Numbered from the stretch's first letter, positions 1-11,639 are shown. The stretch: DNA of 64,000 bases from Porpolomopsis calyptriformis (GCA_951640195.1 OX621167.1:868001-932000); one strand, 5' to 3'. Program-made: numbers and translations. The notes: generated by a model from the sequence alone, not told the origin.

Positions 1-1050
1 AAGGTCAAGCATGGCAACGAATAACTTACACTGCTTCCCATGGATAGTCCAGCCTAAAACAGATGGATTGGTATTTCTACGAAACGACTTCGCAACGAAT
101 CACTTACCATATATCAGGCACTTCCATACCAGCGTAATAGCTAGGAATGTGGATGAAAGCGAAACGAATAAGTAGAGAGATAAGAATGAGAACGTCACAC
201 CCACAATATCCCAGGTGGTAATGGGGCTAGTTTTGGCTTGTTCTTGTTATGGACCACGAATATCCCAAACTTGGTCTTCGCGCGGAGAAGAGCTTGATCA
301 GCTTCCGGTAGATGAGCCAACTCGAGGTCGACATCTTTTTGGAGCTCGGAGATAGCGTAACTAGTGCGAATATATATAAGCACCCACAGAAGAAGAAAAC
401 ACCATCAATGGGATGCATACTGGAGGGTTTTACGAGTGTCATCGACTTCGTCCTGAATCACGTGTGATAAACACCCTCAGGCTACGACAGCGATACGCAC
501 CACAATCAGCACTCGTTTCCCCACCAGTAATTGACCCGGTGCAGGACCTCTGTAAAAAAAGAAAGATCCCGAAGTTGACTTCAGATATCCTTGACAACGG
601 TGTAGAAGCCGACTTACAACCACTGAGTGCGGATGACTTCACCCCCGACCTGCTCGGTTTCCATCCCCGGAATAACTTCGTATAGAGATAATCCGATTGC
701 GCGCATTGGGAGGTTCTTTTTTGTGACCTCGTCTCTAAGGAACGACCGCTAGAGGTGGAAGATTTCAAGTTGACCTTCGAGAACGCTTGAAGGAAGATGA
801 GTTGCTTGCCAGAATGCGTGCCGGTATAAATCCTCTGTGTGAGAGTGTTACTAGATGATCGTCGGATTGAGATTTTCACATACCCCCCACCTGTTTGGGT
901 GTTAAGCGTGGAAGAGAAGGTGGAGATAGGGTGCGTACCAATGGCTATGAGTAAATCCGGGCGAAATTCGGTTAATATTTGGGAACTGGTATTTCTTATG
1001 AGGTTGTGTATGTCGTTATAGGTGATACGGAGGCGTTCTGACGGTGACAT
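1..1050 (-). CDS. HPT1: Hypoxanthine-guanine phosphoribosyltransferase, 3' end off the window
   Basis: Cytosolic purine-salvage enzyme that joins hypoxanthine or guanine to PRPP. Hand-spliced exons on the minus strand are 1050-939, 890-884, 834-810, 748-618, 549-501, 452-421, 360 to about 205, 140-108 and 53 to about 30. Joined, they read ITYNDIHNLI near the start, then AIGGGGFIPARIL, AIGLSLYEVIPG, the PRPP loop VLIVDEVDDTRKTLHYA, KFGIFVVHNKNKPK and DYPWEAV. The order and spacing match yeast Hpt1/Xpt1. All phases fit only with a 7-nt exon (884-890) and one GC-AG intron (749-809). After YPWEAV the frame meets TAA at 28-26, but a GTAAGT donor at 29-24 sits where the family continues for another 20-30 residues, so the last exon probably lies outside the window. 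It is divergent from RPC4. Family sure; HPT1 rather than XPT1 is likely. Confidence 0.88.
884..890 (-). other. 7-nt microexon of the HPT1-like gene
   Basis: Seven bases (GTGGGGG on the minus strand) lie between an AG acceptor (891-892) and a GTATGT donor (883 downward). Including them turns AI-G into the conserved glycine run of AIGGGGFIPARIL and keeps phase. Skipping them breaks the frame. Flanking introns are 48 and 49 nt. Confidence 0.8.
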
Positions 1051-2384
1051 GACTGTTGCTTTGCGATAAGTTCATCTTCAGCAGTTCACACTTCGTTTGT
1101 TATCACGTGCCACACTTTTGGCGTTTTGACTCAACTTACGAGCTAAGCCATTAATGGCAGCTCTCGGGCAAGCGCCACCATTACCGCTAATTTGCAATAT
1201 AAACTGATCTGAGGACGATAGGCAGATAGAGAACGCTCACGTTCGTATTGGTGTTTTATTGACTTTTCCGAAGACCAGGACTGGGTTCGCGATCACAAGA
1301 AGTGTCATTGATAGACAGGATGGCAGAACCTCGACCGATCAGCCTTGATGCTGGGGGCGTTGGTTAAATGAACAGAGCAAATCAGTCCCAGAACCTTCGT
1401 TTCGTGGTTCAAGACGAATCGAGCCTCTGGTCTCTCGACTTCACGATCTCTCTGGATTGCTCGGGGTTTTTAGAAATGTGCCCTAATCTCGAGTCGCAAT
1501 TCGACGTACGTACCATCGACTTCCGATAAGTGGGTTCGACATGCTACTGTTGCCCCCTCACCATCCACTTAAATAATCTCCGGTATGTGATCCGTTTCAA
1601 CGAAGGAATCACGACTTCCATCGCGCTGGCGTGTTAACTGCATGGCTTGTTTGATCAATGTATAGTCCTGCTTGAGGGTCCTCACCCTTACTGGCGAGAC
1701 CAGTCTTCCCGGCCCGAATTTCTTGATCATTCCGGACCTACTTGGCACCTCGAGTTGACAACGTTTCGTTGAAACGCGTCCTTACGTTGTCTCCGGTTTC
1801 GACGTGGTTTCTTAGACATCGGGAATTAGCCAACCCTCGGGTGGCGTTTGTTGTCCGTTTTTAGATCGGTCACCTCTTTGTATTTGGTCTAAGTGTCGGT
1901 GAGAATACCCATACGTTTCTCCAATAGAGTGATGCCTGTTTTTACCATTCAATTAGCAATCAAGCATAAAGTGATCGATCGCGAACCATTCGTTGTATTT
2001 CTCGGGATATCTGTATAAATTGAAAAGCTATGGGTTACACTCCTCATCTGTCCCATCATCTCGCGGTATCAACTGTAACGGCATAATCTGTCGCAAGTGT
2101 TCCATGTCGTATCACTCAAAATAAGCTATACCCGGCCTTTTCACCCCTTCCCCTCGGCCAAAAACTTACCCGAGAGAGAGGAAACGCTTGTTGCCAAGAC
2201 TTGGGGCTTGAATGCTGTACAGTTCGAGGAGCCCAACTCTTGACGATTAAACGTTAGACACGACCGGTAAATATGCTACCTTTACGGCACTGACATCAAA
2301 CGCGACCAGCATTCACTCGATCAGTTCCGATCCGACTCGGGTCTGACAAATGAACACGTGACTTACGCTTTCTGAATTCAAAAA
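1051..2384. other. Intergenic region between divergent HPT1-like and RPC4 genes
   Basis: About 1.3 kb between the two start codons. I see no reading frame with recognisable protein content. A short AT-rich stretch near 1195-1205 (CAATATAAAC) could be core-promoter sequence. No repeat or transposon signature was noticed. Confidence 0.5.
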
Positions 2385-4041
2385 ATGTCTGGCGAGCCGT
2401 CTGGTATGAGTTTCGCTTTCTTCACCTCCAATAAAAAGGCATATATATCATACAGGCTCTGGGGGACTGCCAACAATACCAAAAGCCATCGGAAGCTTGG
2501 CCAAAAGGCAGTCAGATGTCACCAGGCAAGGCACCCAAAAGCTCAAGTTCGTTCCAACATTACCGGCCAGACGGAAGAAAGAGTGAGTACAGCCTTCCCG
2601 TGGTTTGTGCGAGAGTGGCTGAACCTAGCCCGGTTTCCCCAGTGCTCAACCGAAATCCGTGCGTCTATACCTCATTCAAAGATCGGAGACGATTTTGACC
2701 ATTGCCATCGTGGCCCTAGGAACCTCCACCGCACACACACCCCGCAGAGTCAAGTGCGAGATGGGGTTCCAGCCGCACCGGAACTGATGGAGGCACAGGT
2801 GCAACGTCTCGCGTGCCAGTTGAGATGACAGCCAGTGGGCCTTTCGCAATGGGCCCAGCAATCGCTGGTGGATCTAGTCGGCGCGTCCCTCAACGCTCCA
2901 GTTTTCCGCCCATACCACCTCTAGCTTCCACGTCGTCGTCCGTCACCTTAGGCTCAGGTCTTTCTAGGTCCGCTGCCCCTTCCCTCAAAAAGGAGAGCGG
3001 CGAAGAGGGTGTCTCGGGGGATATAATGCCCAACGAGGAGGCCGAGGTGTACTCTGATCCAGACGACGGCGTCGAAGTCATTGACATGGAGAGCGTTCGT
3101 TACATGGATTGGATGGCCCCTGACAGTCTAGGTAAAGAAAGACATCGAGGAAGAAAGAAGAAAACACGCGTCAAAGACGAGCCGAATTCGGTTGAGGCTG
3201 CTGACTTGACGGAGACGGGAAAAGGTACGCTACTGGGCTCCCCTACCATCTTCCACACTCACTACCTTCTGCAGTCGACGCCAGTGCGGCGAGACAGAAT
3301 GGAACAAACACAATCGACGCTCTCGATTTCAGCGACAGCGAGGAGGAAGAACGGCTCGGAGACATGATTGACGACTTTACTATTCAGTCCGATTCACATG
3401 AGGTACACCGGGAAACCTTACTTATCAACCTTTCCTAGCTCACCGCACTTTCAGGATCCAGAAAACCGCCAAGATCGCTTATATTTATTCCAATTTCCAA
3501 CTCCTTTCCCGACCTTTCTCTCCCCTCACGGTCCACCTTCGGAGGATATTCCGATCATCCCAGATACAAGCGAGGAGACGTCAAATAAACAAGAATCAAG
3601 TTCAAAAAGAGTATCTTTTGCCTTGGACCTCGTGTCTGACGGTCCCACAGAGGCCGAGAAGGACAAGGACGCGACGCCTCCGCAGCTTGATGGGATCATC
3701 GGCCAACTCGAACTCTACCGAAGCGGTTCTGTCAAGATGCGTTTGGGAAACGACATACTCTACGAGGCACGTTCAGACTCAAAAACACTCTTCGTTCTCG
3801 GGAGTGAATAGCTAACGTATCCTTTGCACAGGTGACCGCAGGAACTCAACCTTCCTTTCTCCAGCACGCCGTCCACCTTGACATCCCGAACCAACGTTTA
3901 TGCGTGCTCGGCAATGTCACCAAGCGATTCGTGGCCTCTCCCGATGTTGAAGTCCTGCTATCTGCTATGGACGAGGCTGACCGAGTATCTAGCGCAGTCA
4001 AGTTACCAGAGGGGGAGATGCTTACCACAAATCCTGTTTAA
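2385..4041 (+). CDS. RPC4: DNA-directed RNA polymerase III subunit RPC4 (Rpc53)
   Basis: Subunit of nuclear RNA polymerase III that acts with Rpc37 in promoter opening and termination. Spliced exons: 2385-2403, 2456-2582, about 2755-3234, 3275-3402, 3455-3766 and 3832-4041. The protein begins MSGEPSGSGGLPTIPKAIGS, followed by LAKRQSDVTRQGTQKLKFVP, then GPFAMGPA, an acidic DALDFSDSEEEERLGDMIDD block, and the C-terminal Rpc4 domain with GQLELYRSGSVKMRLGN and VTAGTQPSFLQHAVHLD, ending at TAA 4039-4041. The last intron (3767-3831) must use a GC donor (GAG|GCACGT) to join LYE to VTAGTQ. The third intron is only 40 nt. The exact acceptor of intron 2 (AAG at 2754) is my best fit and is the least certain junction. 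Confidence 0.92.
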
Positions 4042-4238
4042 TTTCAACGCTTAAACATGACTTATTCGGTGTTGAAATATGTCCATATGCATTAATAAAT
4101 AACTAAGTTATGAGTATTAACACCCTCCACAAACCAGAGGAGATAATATTGTACGTACACTATTCATAAATATTATACGACTTTATAGGTAGAGAGAACG
4201 GAACCGAGGTTTATGCATCCTACCCGAGGATCTGTATC

Positions 4239-7200
4239 CTAGATACCCAGCTGATGTATGAAGTTCCTCCAGACTTCCTCTTGGTTCAGCTCGTGACCAG
4301 CCGTAAGGCCAAGCATGTTCGAATCCGGCAGAGGGGGGAAACTTGCATGCTGTTGCAGAGGGTACGCCTGATGTGCCTCTACGACACCTGGGTGGGCCAC
4401 GTTGGGTTCCTGAAGCGTGTGTTGATGTTGCTGTTGCTGCGATTGCAGGTAATCCAGTCCGGGATGTGCCGGATAGCCCAAACCGGCGACACGGGCTTCG
4501 TGATGCGACCCGGATGGCAGTGTAAGGGACGGGACGGAAATTGGAGCCGGCGCTGACATTGCTCGATCGGTGAGCAATATGCTCTGGTTAGACTCACTTG
4601 CCCCTGACTGCGAGGGGTACGGTCCGAACCCTCCACTTCCGATGAACCACGCTCCCGTGTCGCTCATTTCGTAGTCTCGGCCTTGGTCAAACCCGGGTCT
4701 GTCAATGTTGTCGTAGTACTCCACCATTGTTTCCCGTCGTAAAGGGGAACCCCCCTTTGAGGAGGGAGTGTTCGATTGAGACTTGTTATTGATGACATTG
4801 TTCCGTGCTCCCAACAGGTCTAATTCATCGACACTACCGGGGCGAGATACTTGTTGAGCGTTGGGATTAACGATCCCACCACGAAACGATGTAAAAGTAG
4901 AATAGGCTCGTTTCCAGAGATTCTGGAGCATGGTCTAGAGGCCAACGAGGTCAACAACTCTGAAATGGTCGTAAGCAAACAACGGTCTCACGAGAGTCGC
5001 TGGAGGGCGACAAGGACTTGATCCTTCGTTGTAGAATGGCAGCGCGCATTCTAGTTCCTTTAGGGCATTTGCAGCCAGAGTGCAACCAGGACTTTCGACA
5101 ACGAGGGCTCCGAGAACGATCTGATCGGTAACGAGTTGGTTATACAAAAAAAAACTCAAATTCGAGGGTGCATACGCACGCAGGAAGAAAATACTCCAGA
5201 CCAAAAGAACCAATTCCGGCTAGCTTGGACTGGATGTACGGAATACAAACCTCTGAGACTTGTTATGAGTCGGCTAGCACTGCGGGATACAGCAAGCACT
5301 GATGGCGCATATTTATGTCTCAGCGGATTTGTGGAGTCTTCTCGGATAGCTTGCGCAAAGTAACTCCTGTGGATGTAGAGAAGGTCTGCGAATTTGTAAG
5401 AGACGGTAATGCATAAAAAACATCTAATCTCACTTGATTCCCTTTCGCAAACGACACAAAACTGCTGCATTGCGTGTGGAGGATCCATTGACCAAGCACG
5501 ATCAACAGCAGATGATGGGTTTGGAGATTGAAGGTGAGATGGTAGTGGGAATTTGCGAATCTTCTTGTCCAATTCGAGAATGGCGGAGTACGGAGGGACC
5601 TTGGTATTGAAGATGTGGTGGACTGATAATGATAGACAACATGCTGAGTATCGGAATTTCCAAGCATGCCCTAAGACTACAATTCAATGCTTTTTGCGAC
5701 AGAGTATGACAGTATCACTTACATCCCCAATCAGTGCCTCCAGATGAGCTGATAAATGGATTTAGGTCGTCTGGGAAACGACAGTCCGTGTGCTGTAAAC
5801 TTAGTGCTGGCGGCCGACCATTCACAATGCTCTGAGATCCCACACATCAGTTTATTTGGAGATTGTATGAGCAGTGTTGAACTTACACTCCAAGTGTCAT
5901 ATGTGTACAGTTCCCAAAACATAATCCGTCGACGCTGCATCTCTTCTGGGGGTAAATTCCAGCTAGCGCTGTCGCGTTCTAGGGTTAAATCAGTCGGGTT
6001 GTTCATGCCAACAAGCAGCGACACCCACGAAGACCAATCTGCAGAGAATTGTCCGTCAGAGATAGAATCAACAAGGGGGTTTATTCATTACTAACCGTTT
6101 GTGCTATTCTACAACACACCCCTGCCAAAACCCATCTCGTTTCGTTGTTTGTCCGGTCGGATGAATAAATGTACCAAATCATCATGAAAAGAGCTTGTAC
6201 CGCAGCACAGGTAGCCTCGGTCACAATTGACTCTAGGGATAGTGCGGCGCGTGCCAGCGCGTGATATTGTTCAGCCAAGACCAACGATGGAGAATGGTTC
6301 TCGTACAGAACACCTGTTGCCAGAAGAATGAAGAAGACGGATAAACGGTGTGGATGCAATGCATCTATATGGGCTTCTCCGGTTGTACCATAGATGGGAT
6401 GGACGATGTTCTCCATAACATCCTTAGCGGTAATAGGGTCAAACCTACACCATATAAAAGTCAGGGCGTGAGAGGTTCAGAGATAAATTGACGGACATCC
6501 ATGCTGCATTTTTATAATAGATATCGATCAATTCCATAGTTCTCTCTTGCGGGGGCAGAAAAGGAATGAATAGATGCTTTGTGTATGGGCAGTCTTTGAG
6601 ACCGAAAGGGAAAGCGTTTATGAGGTCAACAAGTTCGAATGAAAATCCCAGATATCTAGGGTCGTATTGCTGCGGATCGTCGTCCAGCTGTGATGGAAGA
6701 TCACGATGAGTGGATGGAAGGAGAGGGAGATCTTACAGAAGTTAATTCTTGAAAATACTGGCGAGTTGTTGTAATAAGACTCAGCAAGATTGAAGATGAC
6801 AAGAAAGCAACTTGCCTCGGAACCGGCGGAGGCGCCATGAAATTTTGCTTGCCCGTCGAGACCGATGGAAAGTGATCCGATTGCATTTGAGACTTCCTGC
6901 AGCGTGGGATCCCAGAGGACGTCAGGATCTTCCAAGGACTTTGGGGTGCACCCGTGGGGTAAAGGTGGTTGTTCTCCCACGGTTTGTGTCGGTGTTTGGG
7001 CAAGAGCCTTCTCTAGCTCTTGAATTCGGGCCGTCATAGATCTGACCTGGGCTGTCAACCTCTGTGCATGTGCCATAAGGACTCTGAGGAACAGTGAGCA
7101 ACATTCTAGCATCCCGAGGGAACGATCTGTACGCATACTTGTTGCCTTTGGTGGCGGCCAAGGTTCCGTCCGGGCATAAATGAGCGCATCCCCTCCTGAC

Positions 7201-7462
7201 GCAGGACTGACAGGGAAATACCCTATCAAAAATGGTCGGTTCATTTGTTTACAAGGTGAGGAAAAATGAGAACCTGTCGCATTTTAGCTTTGACCTGAAA
7301 CCGAGGTTGGTGAGTTATTGGGAGTGTCGAGAGACGAGGATTATCTGACCTGCGACATTCGGCACACGATAAACCACCTCTGCGATCCTTGGAGCCAGAG
7401 GAGGACTCACTGGATTTCCTAGATTCGTTACTGCTCATGGGTTTATGATGGGTCGGTGGCAA
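4239..7462 (-). CDS. Zn2Cys6 transcription factor with fungal-specific TF domain
   Basis: Probable nuclear DNA-binding regulator. The first exon starts MPPTHHKPMSSNESRK (ATG 7462; an in-frame ATG at 7438 is an alternative). After removing short introns the binuclear cluster reads CAECRRSKLKCDRVFPCQSC followed by VRRGCAHLCPDGTLAATKGN, i.e. CX2CX6CX5CX2CX8C. A coiled-coil linker follows (MTARIQELEKALAQ), then the family block GSLSIGLDGQAKFHG near 6810-6860. The fungal_trans domain follows, with MENIVHP and LSVFFILLATG (6081-6416), DSASWNLPPEEMQRRRIMFW (about 5930-5990) and GRPPALSLQHTDCRFPDDLN (about 5760-5810). The C-terminal exon, 4239-4931, is low-complexity (Gln, His, Pro) and ends NFIHQLGI. 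At least nine introns; several inner junctions are approximate. The regulated pathway cannot be told. Confidence 0.85.
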
Positions 7463-8346
7463 GGAAGTTGCCAGCAGTTTTTATGCGATCCCAAGGGACC
7501 TTACCATTCTTGAAGCTGGCCGCGGAGTTGGATTGCTACATAATTAAAAAAGATTTATAGGTATGTAATGATGTCGAGGGTGGACGTCACCGTATACCGG
7601 ATATCTCGCCTGATGAATGAGACTAAGGAATCCAACGTACAGCATTAACACTGCGAGGCAAAATATTGCAAGGGCATCGCCAAATAATAATAATAAATTT
7701 TCGGGAGGTACCGATCTATGATGTACGAGGTTGAAACACGAAGGACACGCGGTTGGGGAGCCGCGAAGAGAAGGGTTAGTAACCAACGCGGCAGTGGGGG
7801 CGGAGAGAAAATAAATCTCGAAGGGGGAACTCGGACTTACAACCGATCTTGAACAGATTGATGGGCGGTTAGACCGAAATGAATTCACCGGAGGCAATTG
7901 GAAAAAAAAAACGTTTTCGACAACGGCGCTAGAGGAAAAAGGAGGTTAGACGCGCACAGCGGGTATATTACAGTACGTATGTAAAAACACAGCGCTGGAC
8001 TGCTGCAGCAACTAGTTACACATTAATCCCTGTGATGCGATTCAGATTAGCGACGAGCGGCATTCGAGAGACCGAAGGGGAGAGTGTCAGAGATAGCGGG
8101 TTGGTACTCCAACCCGAAGGTAGCTGAGATAAGTTTCTGCAGCGCAGGAGCATCCTGCATAAAGCCAAATGCCTCAAACATCATTCCATGTCGTCCCCCA
8201 ACTGGGACCAAGACACGGCGCGAAAGGGAAACGTTCGACTCACCATGAAAGGCGTGGGTTAAGAGTCAACATGGCTTGCAATTGCCTTTTATAGTTCACC
8301 GAGGTTTCTCTACTCCGACCGCTAAATCCCGTCTGCTTGATACACG
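7463..8346. other. Intergenic region; one unassigned minus-strand open frame
   Basis: It separates the Zn2Cys6 gene from TAF10. On the minus strand an open frame runs from 8265 to TAA at 8049-8047 (about 72 codons, no upstream ATG) and includes GRHGMMFEAFGFMQDAP and ALQKLISATFGLEYQPAI. It looks protein-like but I do not recognise it and cannot join it to other exons. The rest holds promoter-like AT-rich stretches only. Confidence 0.3.
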
Positions 8347-8987
8347 ATGGACTCTACACAGTACCCGGGATATTCTCAGCAGCCCACCCCGGAAAGTTCG
8401 CAACAACCGCCAACAACAGGGAACTCGCCGTCCCACCCACAAACTCGCCAAGCCGCAGAGGATGCCCGAAAAGATCGCACATTAGCCGAGTTTCTTCTCA
8501 TGCTCGATGAATACGAGCCTTTGGTGAGTCTAGCGTAAGCACACCCCATCCTCGTCCTCATCACGCCTGCACTAGATCCCAAACGAAGTCACCGATTACT
8601 ATCTTCAGCGTGTTGGATTCGCATGCGAAGACGTCCGTCTGTGCGTGCCACAGGAATTTATGGCCGCACACTGACCTATCTCCTTTCTTTCTCCAACGCA
8701 GTAAACGCCTTCTGTCCCTAGCAGCCCAGAAATTCGTGTCGGATATCGCCTCCGATGCTTACCAGCACGCCCGCATCCGCACAAATGCAGCGGGAGGTCG
8801 CGCCCGGGTCAACCAGCCATTTTCAGGTCTAGGCTCAGCACGAGTAAGTGTACTCTCCTTACGCCCACCTCGAGTGCTAATTGCTCTTCCTCAGGACAAG
8901 ACACGAACTACCCTCACGATGGACGACCTGAGCTCTGCGCTTGGAGAGTACGGCATCAACTCGCGAAAACCTGACTTCTACCTGTAA
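8347..8987 (+). CDS. TAF10: Transcription initiation factor TFIID/SAGA subunit 10
   Basis: Histone-fold subunit shared by TFIID and SAGA; a nuclear co-activator. Four exons: 8347-8523, 8576-8640, 8702-8843 and 8895-8987, all with GT-AG borders (GTGAGT, GTGCGT, GTAAGT donors). The N-terminus is low-complexity (Gln/Pro/Ser). From about residue 45 the fold starts LAEFLLMLDEYEPLIPNEVT, continues DYYLQRVGFACEDVRLKRLL and SLAAQKFVSDIASDAYQHAR, and ends LTMDDLSSALGEYGINSRKP DFYL-stop after a short insert. The size (about 158 residues) and the order match fungal TAF10. The start ATG is the first in frame. Nothing broken is seen. Confidence 0.95.
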
Positions 8988-9186
8988 CTCTAAGAGCTAA
9001 TCGGTATCATCAATCTGTAGAGTCAACACCTTATATCTGTGACCCTAGCGACATGTATATTAATTCCAAAGCATGACATTATACACCGTACGCCGCCATA
9101 TTTTGTTATTGAATAACAAACAACGATAGGTGGATATCGAAACAAAACGCGACATAGAAAGTCACACGTTGGAAATACACAAGCCC

Positions 9187-9892
9187 TCAGATGAATCCAA
9201 TCTGTCAAGTTGAAATGTCAGAGTGAGGTGTATCCTGAATGGCAGCGATGATACTTTATTGGCCACATCTAGCGCGTCGTGGTCTGCTGTCAACCGCACA
9301 TACGCTTTCTTCTTGCCATCCGGGCTGAAGCGAGTGAAATTAGTGGCACACAGACTGACGACGACAGCCATGCTGACCGGATGAGAGTATTGACTTTAGC
9401 GGCCTGAATGTCGTACAACTTCTTTACGGCGTCCTTGATCTGACGCTTGTTCGACCTGATGTCAACAATGAAAACCAGCGTGTTGTGTTCCTCAATCTTC
9501 TTCATCGCGGATTCTGTGTTCAATGGACTACAAGTCTTTCAGAGAGAGAAGGCCGACGAACACAGTAACGGCACTCACGATACAATCGTCCTGAATTGGT
9601 CCATTCTGGGAGCATGTGGGATCGATTTCCGGGGATACTTGGGGTCGCGAGGCAGTCGAAGCGTTTTTGGGCGATGGAAGGAAACAGAGTAACGCCTCTT
9701 CCGGACGGCGTGCGAGTCAACGCCCAGGAGCGCGGCTTTTTTGGCGGCCTTAGCCTTGGCCTCCTTCGCACCGGGTTTGGGTGCCGCTGTCAAGACCCAG
9801 GCGCATAAAGAGGGTATTGATAACAGGGAATGAATGCGACACGTACCTTTGGTCCCGGATGGCTTTCCTTTCGTAGTCTTTGTGGTTGTCAT
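9187..9892 (-). CDS. RPL25: 60S ribosomal protein uL23 (L25/L23a)
   Basis: Large-subunit ribosomal protein at the nascent-chain exit tunnel, where it docks SRP. Exons read right to left: [15 protein letters not shown] (from 9892); [20 protein letters not shown] with [20 protein letters not shown] and MDQFRTIV; then [20 protein letters not shown] and [16 protein letters not shown]; then [23 protein letters not shown]; and a tiny last exon, IGFI-stop (TGA at 9189-9187). That is the full family layout: a basic N-terminal tail and a compact C-terminal domain. A pyrimidine-rich AG directly upstream of ATG 9892 suggests either a 5' UTR intron or a further upstream first exon, so the extreme N-terminus is uncertain. 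It is convergent with TAF10. Confidence 0.93.
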
Positions 9893-10207
9893 CTGGAGGA
9901 GAACAGCAAGTTAGCTTCACACAGAAATAAGATAGCTCAAAGTTGCGAGAGCCAGAGTGTTTGTCGTTCTCTCTGCACTTTCCCACTGCTCATCCGGATG
10001 CATCACGGTCGATCCAGCACAGTGTATTAGTAAATCGACACATTTTGACCTCTCGGAAAACGAGAAACACTCTACGGCCATCAAATGGGAGACATGAGAC
10101 TCACTTGGGTGAGCAGGGACTCGGTGTTGATACAGAATTCGTACCACTCTGAATTTTGGATGTTTCAGGTCACATGTGCGTGAGAAGAGTTCCGAGTCCG
10201 AAGTTTA
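9893..10207. other. Short upstream region between uL23 and transposon P
   Basis: No convincing gene. It probably contains the uL23 promoter and 5' UTR (perhaps with an intron). It ends at the TA target site (10206-10207) of the pogo-like transposon. Confidence 0.4.
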
Positions 10208-10235
10208 TGTAGTGTATCGGCACCTCTTTTCCCAC
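10208..10235 (+). repeat. Left terminal inverted repeat of transposon P
   Basis: Matches the reverse complement of 38498-38525. The 25-base core is identical and the outer three bases differ by two transitions. It is preceded by TA. Confidence 0.8.
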
Positions 10236-10659
10236 GACATCACTTTTCCCACCTATAAGGAATATTGCTCAATTCTCAGTGTTACACACTGGGATTTTTT
10301 TATAGAGTACCTACCGTATATACCTAGGTCTGGACAAATTTTCAAGGAAATTGGCCAGAAGGTGCCTGTATTGAATTAAGATCAATTGCATTTCACACAA
10401 AATCTCTGACTGTCACAATCTTTGTGTCGGATTCAGCACTCGCTGATCTTCACTTCTTCCCAAATCTGTTTATTAGACCTATTGTCCATATGCCAAGGTA
10501 CATAACTTGCTTTTTATGGAGGTGTTTCATACAGAATTGAGTGAGTAAGAGCAAGTTCTTTGTTGATTGCCTAAACTGCTTCACATCTCTCCCACACCAT
10601 GCTTCTGGTTATCACTTTCCCCATCCACTGCCCTCAAAGTCCACTCAAAACCCTGACAA

Positions 10660-11445
10660 TGGGAAAAAGGGCACTATCTGATCGCGTTAAGTGCCAGAAA
10701 GCCAGCTATATTAAGGAAAAACGCATCCGAGAAGCCATCATCATGTATGCACTTGAGCAGGAGAAGCCTGAGAATGAGCGAAAGGGGATGTGTCAAATTG
10801 CAGCATTATATGGTATACTAAACCAATACAAGACAATTGGGAACTGGTACAATGGCATGCGAAGCACGAGGGAAGCCCATCAGGACCAGCAAAACCTCAC
10901 AGCTGCCAAAGAGGAAGTTTTGGTGTGGTTCCTCAAGGAGTTGGCAGATCATGGCTTTCCGCAATCAATTTCAGAGATCGAGACCATGGCGAACCTCATC
11001 TGGAAAGGGCATCTGGGACCCAAGTGCAAGGAAGTAGGAGAGAGCTGGTGTCAGTGGTTCTTGGATAGGCATCGAGAATGCTTGCAGACACATTGGAGCA
11101 AGTCCCTGGACACACAGAGGGTACGAGGGATGAACCCAGAGGCTAAAAAGAGTTGGTATGAATTGGTGAAGAAATATGTGGTGGAGATGGGAATCTGACC
11201 TGAGGATTTATATGCCATGGATGAGACAGGGTGTCTACCTTCTGATCAAGGCACAAGAAGAGTGGTGGGTCGCCGAGGGACAAAAATGCAGCACAAGCAA
11301 GGTGGGGCCAATTGTGAAAATGTGATGTCAATTGTCACCATTGGCGCTGATGGCACAGCCCTCAACCCAACAATAATCTTCAAAGGAAAAAAGTTTCAGT
11401 CAGGGTGGAATAGCAACAACATATCCAATGCATCATGAGCACCCA
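10660..11445 (+). pseudogene. Pogo/CENP-B-type transposase, 5' half
   Basis: DDE transposase that would cut and paste element P. It starts MGKRALSDRVKCQKASYIKE with an N-terminal helix-turn-helix (IREAIIMYALEQEK, MCQIAALYGI), a CENP-B-type DNA-binding segment ending in WCQWFLDRHRECLQTHWSKS LD, and the first catalytic Asp in YAMDETGC near 11214-11230. A TGA at 11196-11198 interrupts the frame just before that Asp. The segment ends in ...NISNAS, where an intron donor (GTGAGC changed to ATGAGC by a CpG transition) seems to start. LTR element A was inserted inside that intron, with target duplication ACCCA at 11441-11445. The gene continues at 36250. Confidence 0.8.
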
Positions 11446-11639
11446 TGTAACAGATATGTTACATACAGCCACTGTGCTGTGTTTGTACATATTTGTACTG
11501 GATACCTTAAGTACTGGTTACGCTTAGGTAAACAATAAGTTTACATCCCACTCCCGCTTATACTAGATTGCCCCAATACATTGGTTCTGTGCATATCCTG
11601 GTATTGAGCAAAGTGTGATAACTTATCCCAATCCTTACA
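11446..11639 (+). repeat. 5' LTR of element A
   Basis: Begins TGTAACAGATATG and ends CCTTACA. It is 194 bp, the same length as the 3' copy. Several of its differences from the 3' copy are TG or CA where that copy has CG. Confidence 0.85.

Noticed and set aside
439..1050. A single 203-codon minus-strand ORF
   Set aside because: It reads through introns of the HPT1-like gene; only its first 37 codons are true protein.
2385..2828. A 147-codon plus-strand ORF starting at the RPC4 ATG
   Set aside because: After codon 6 it is intron and out-of-frame exon; the spliced frame gives the conserved RPC4 N-terminus.
7544..7897. A 117-codon minus-strand ORF upstream of the Zn2Cys6 gene
   Set aside because: No recognisable motif, low-complexity composition and no link to the downstream exons.
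9917..10152. Short overlapping ORFs on both strands upstream of uL23
   Set aside because: No protein similarity seen; the region is more likely 5' UTR and promoter.
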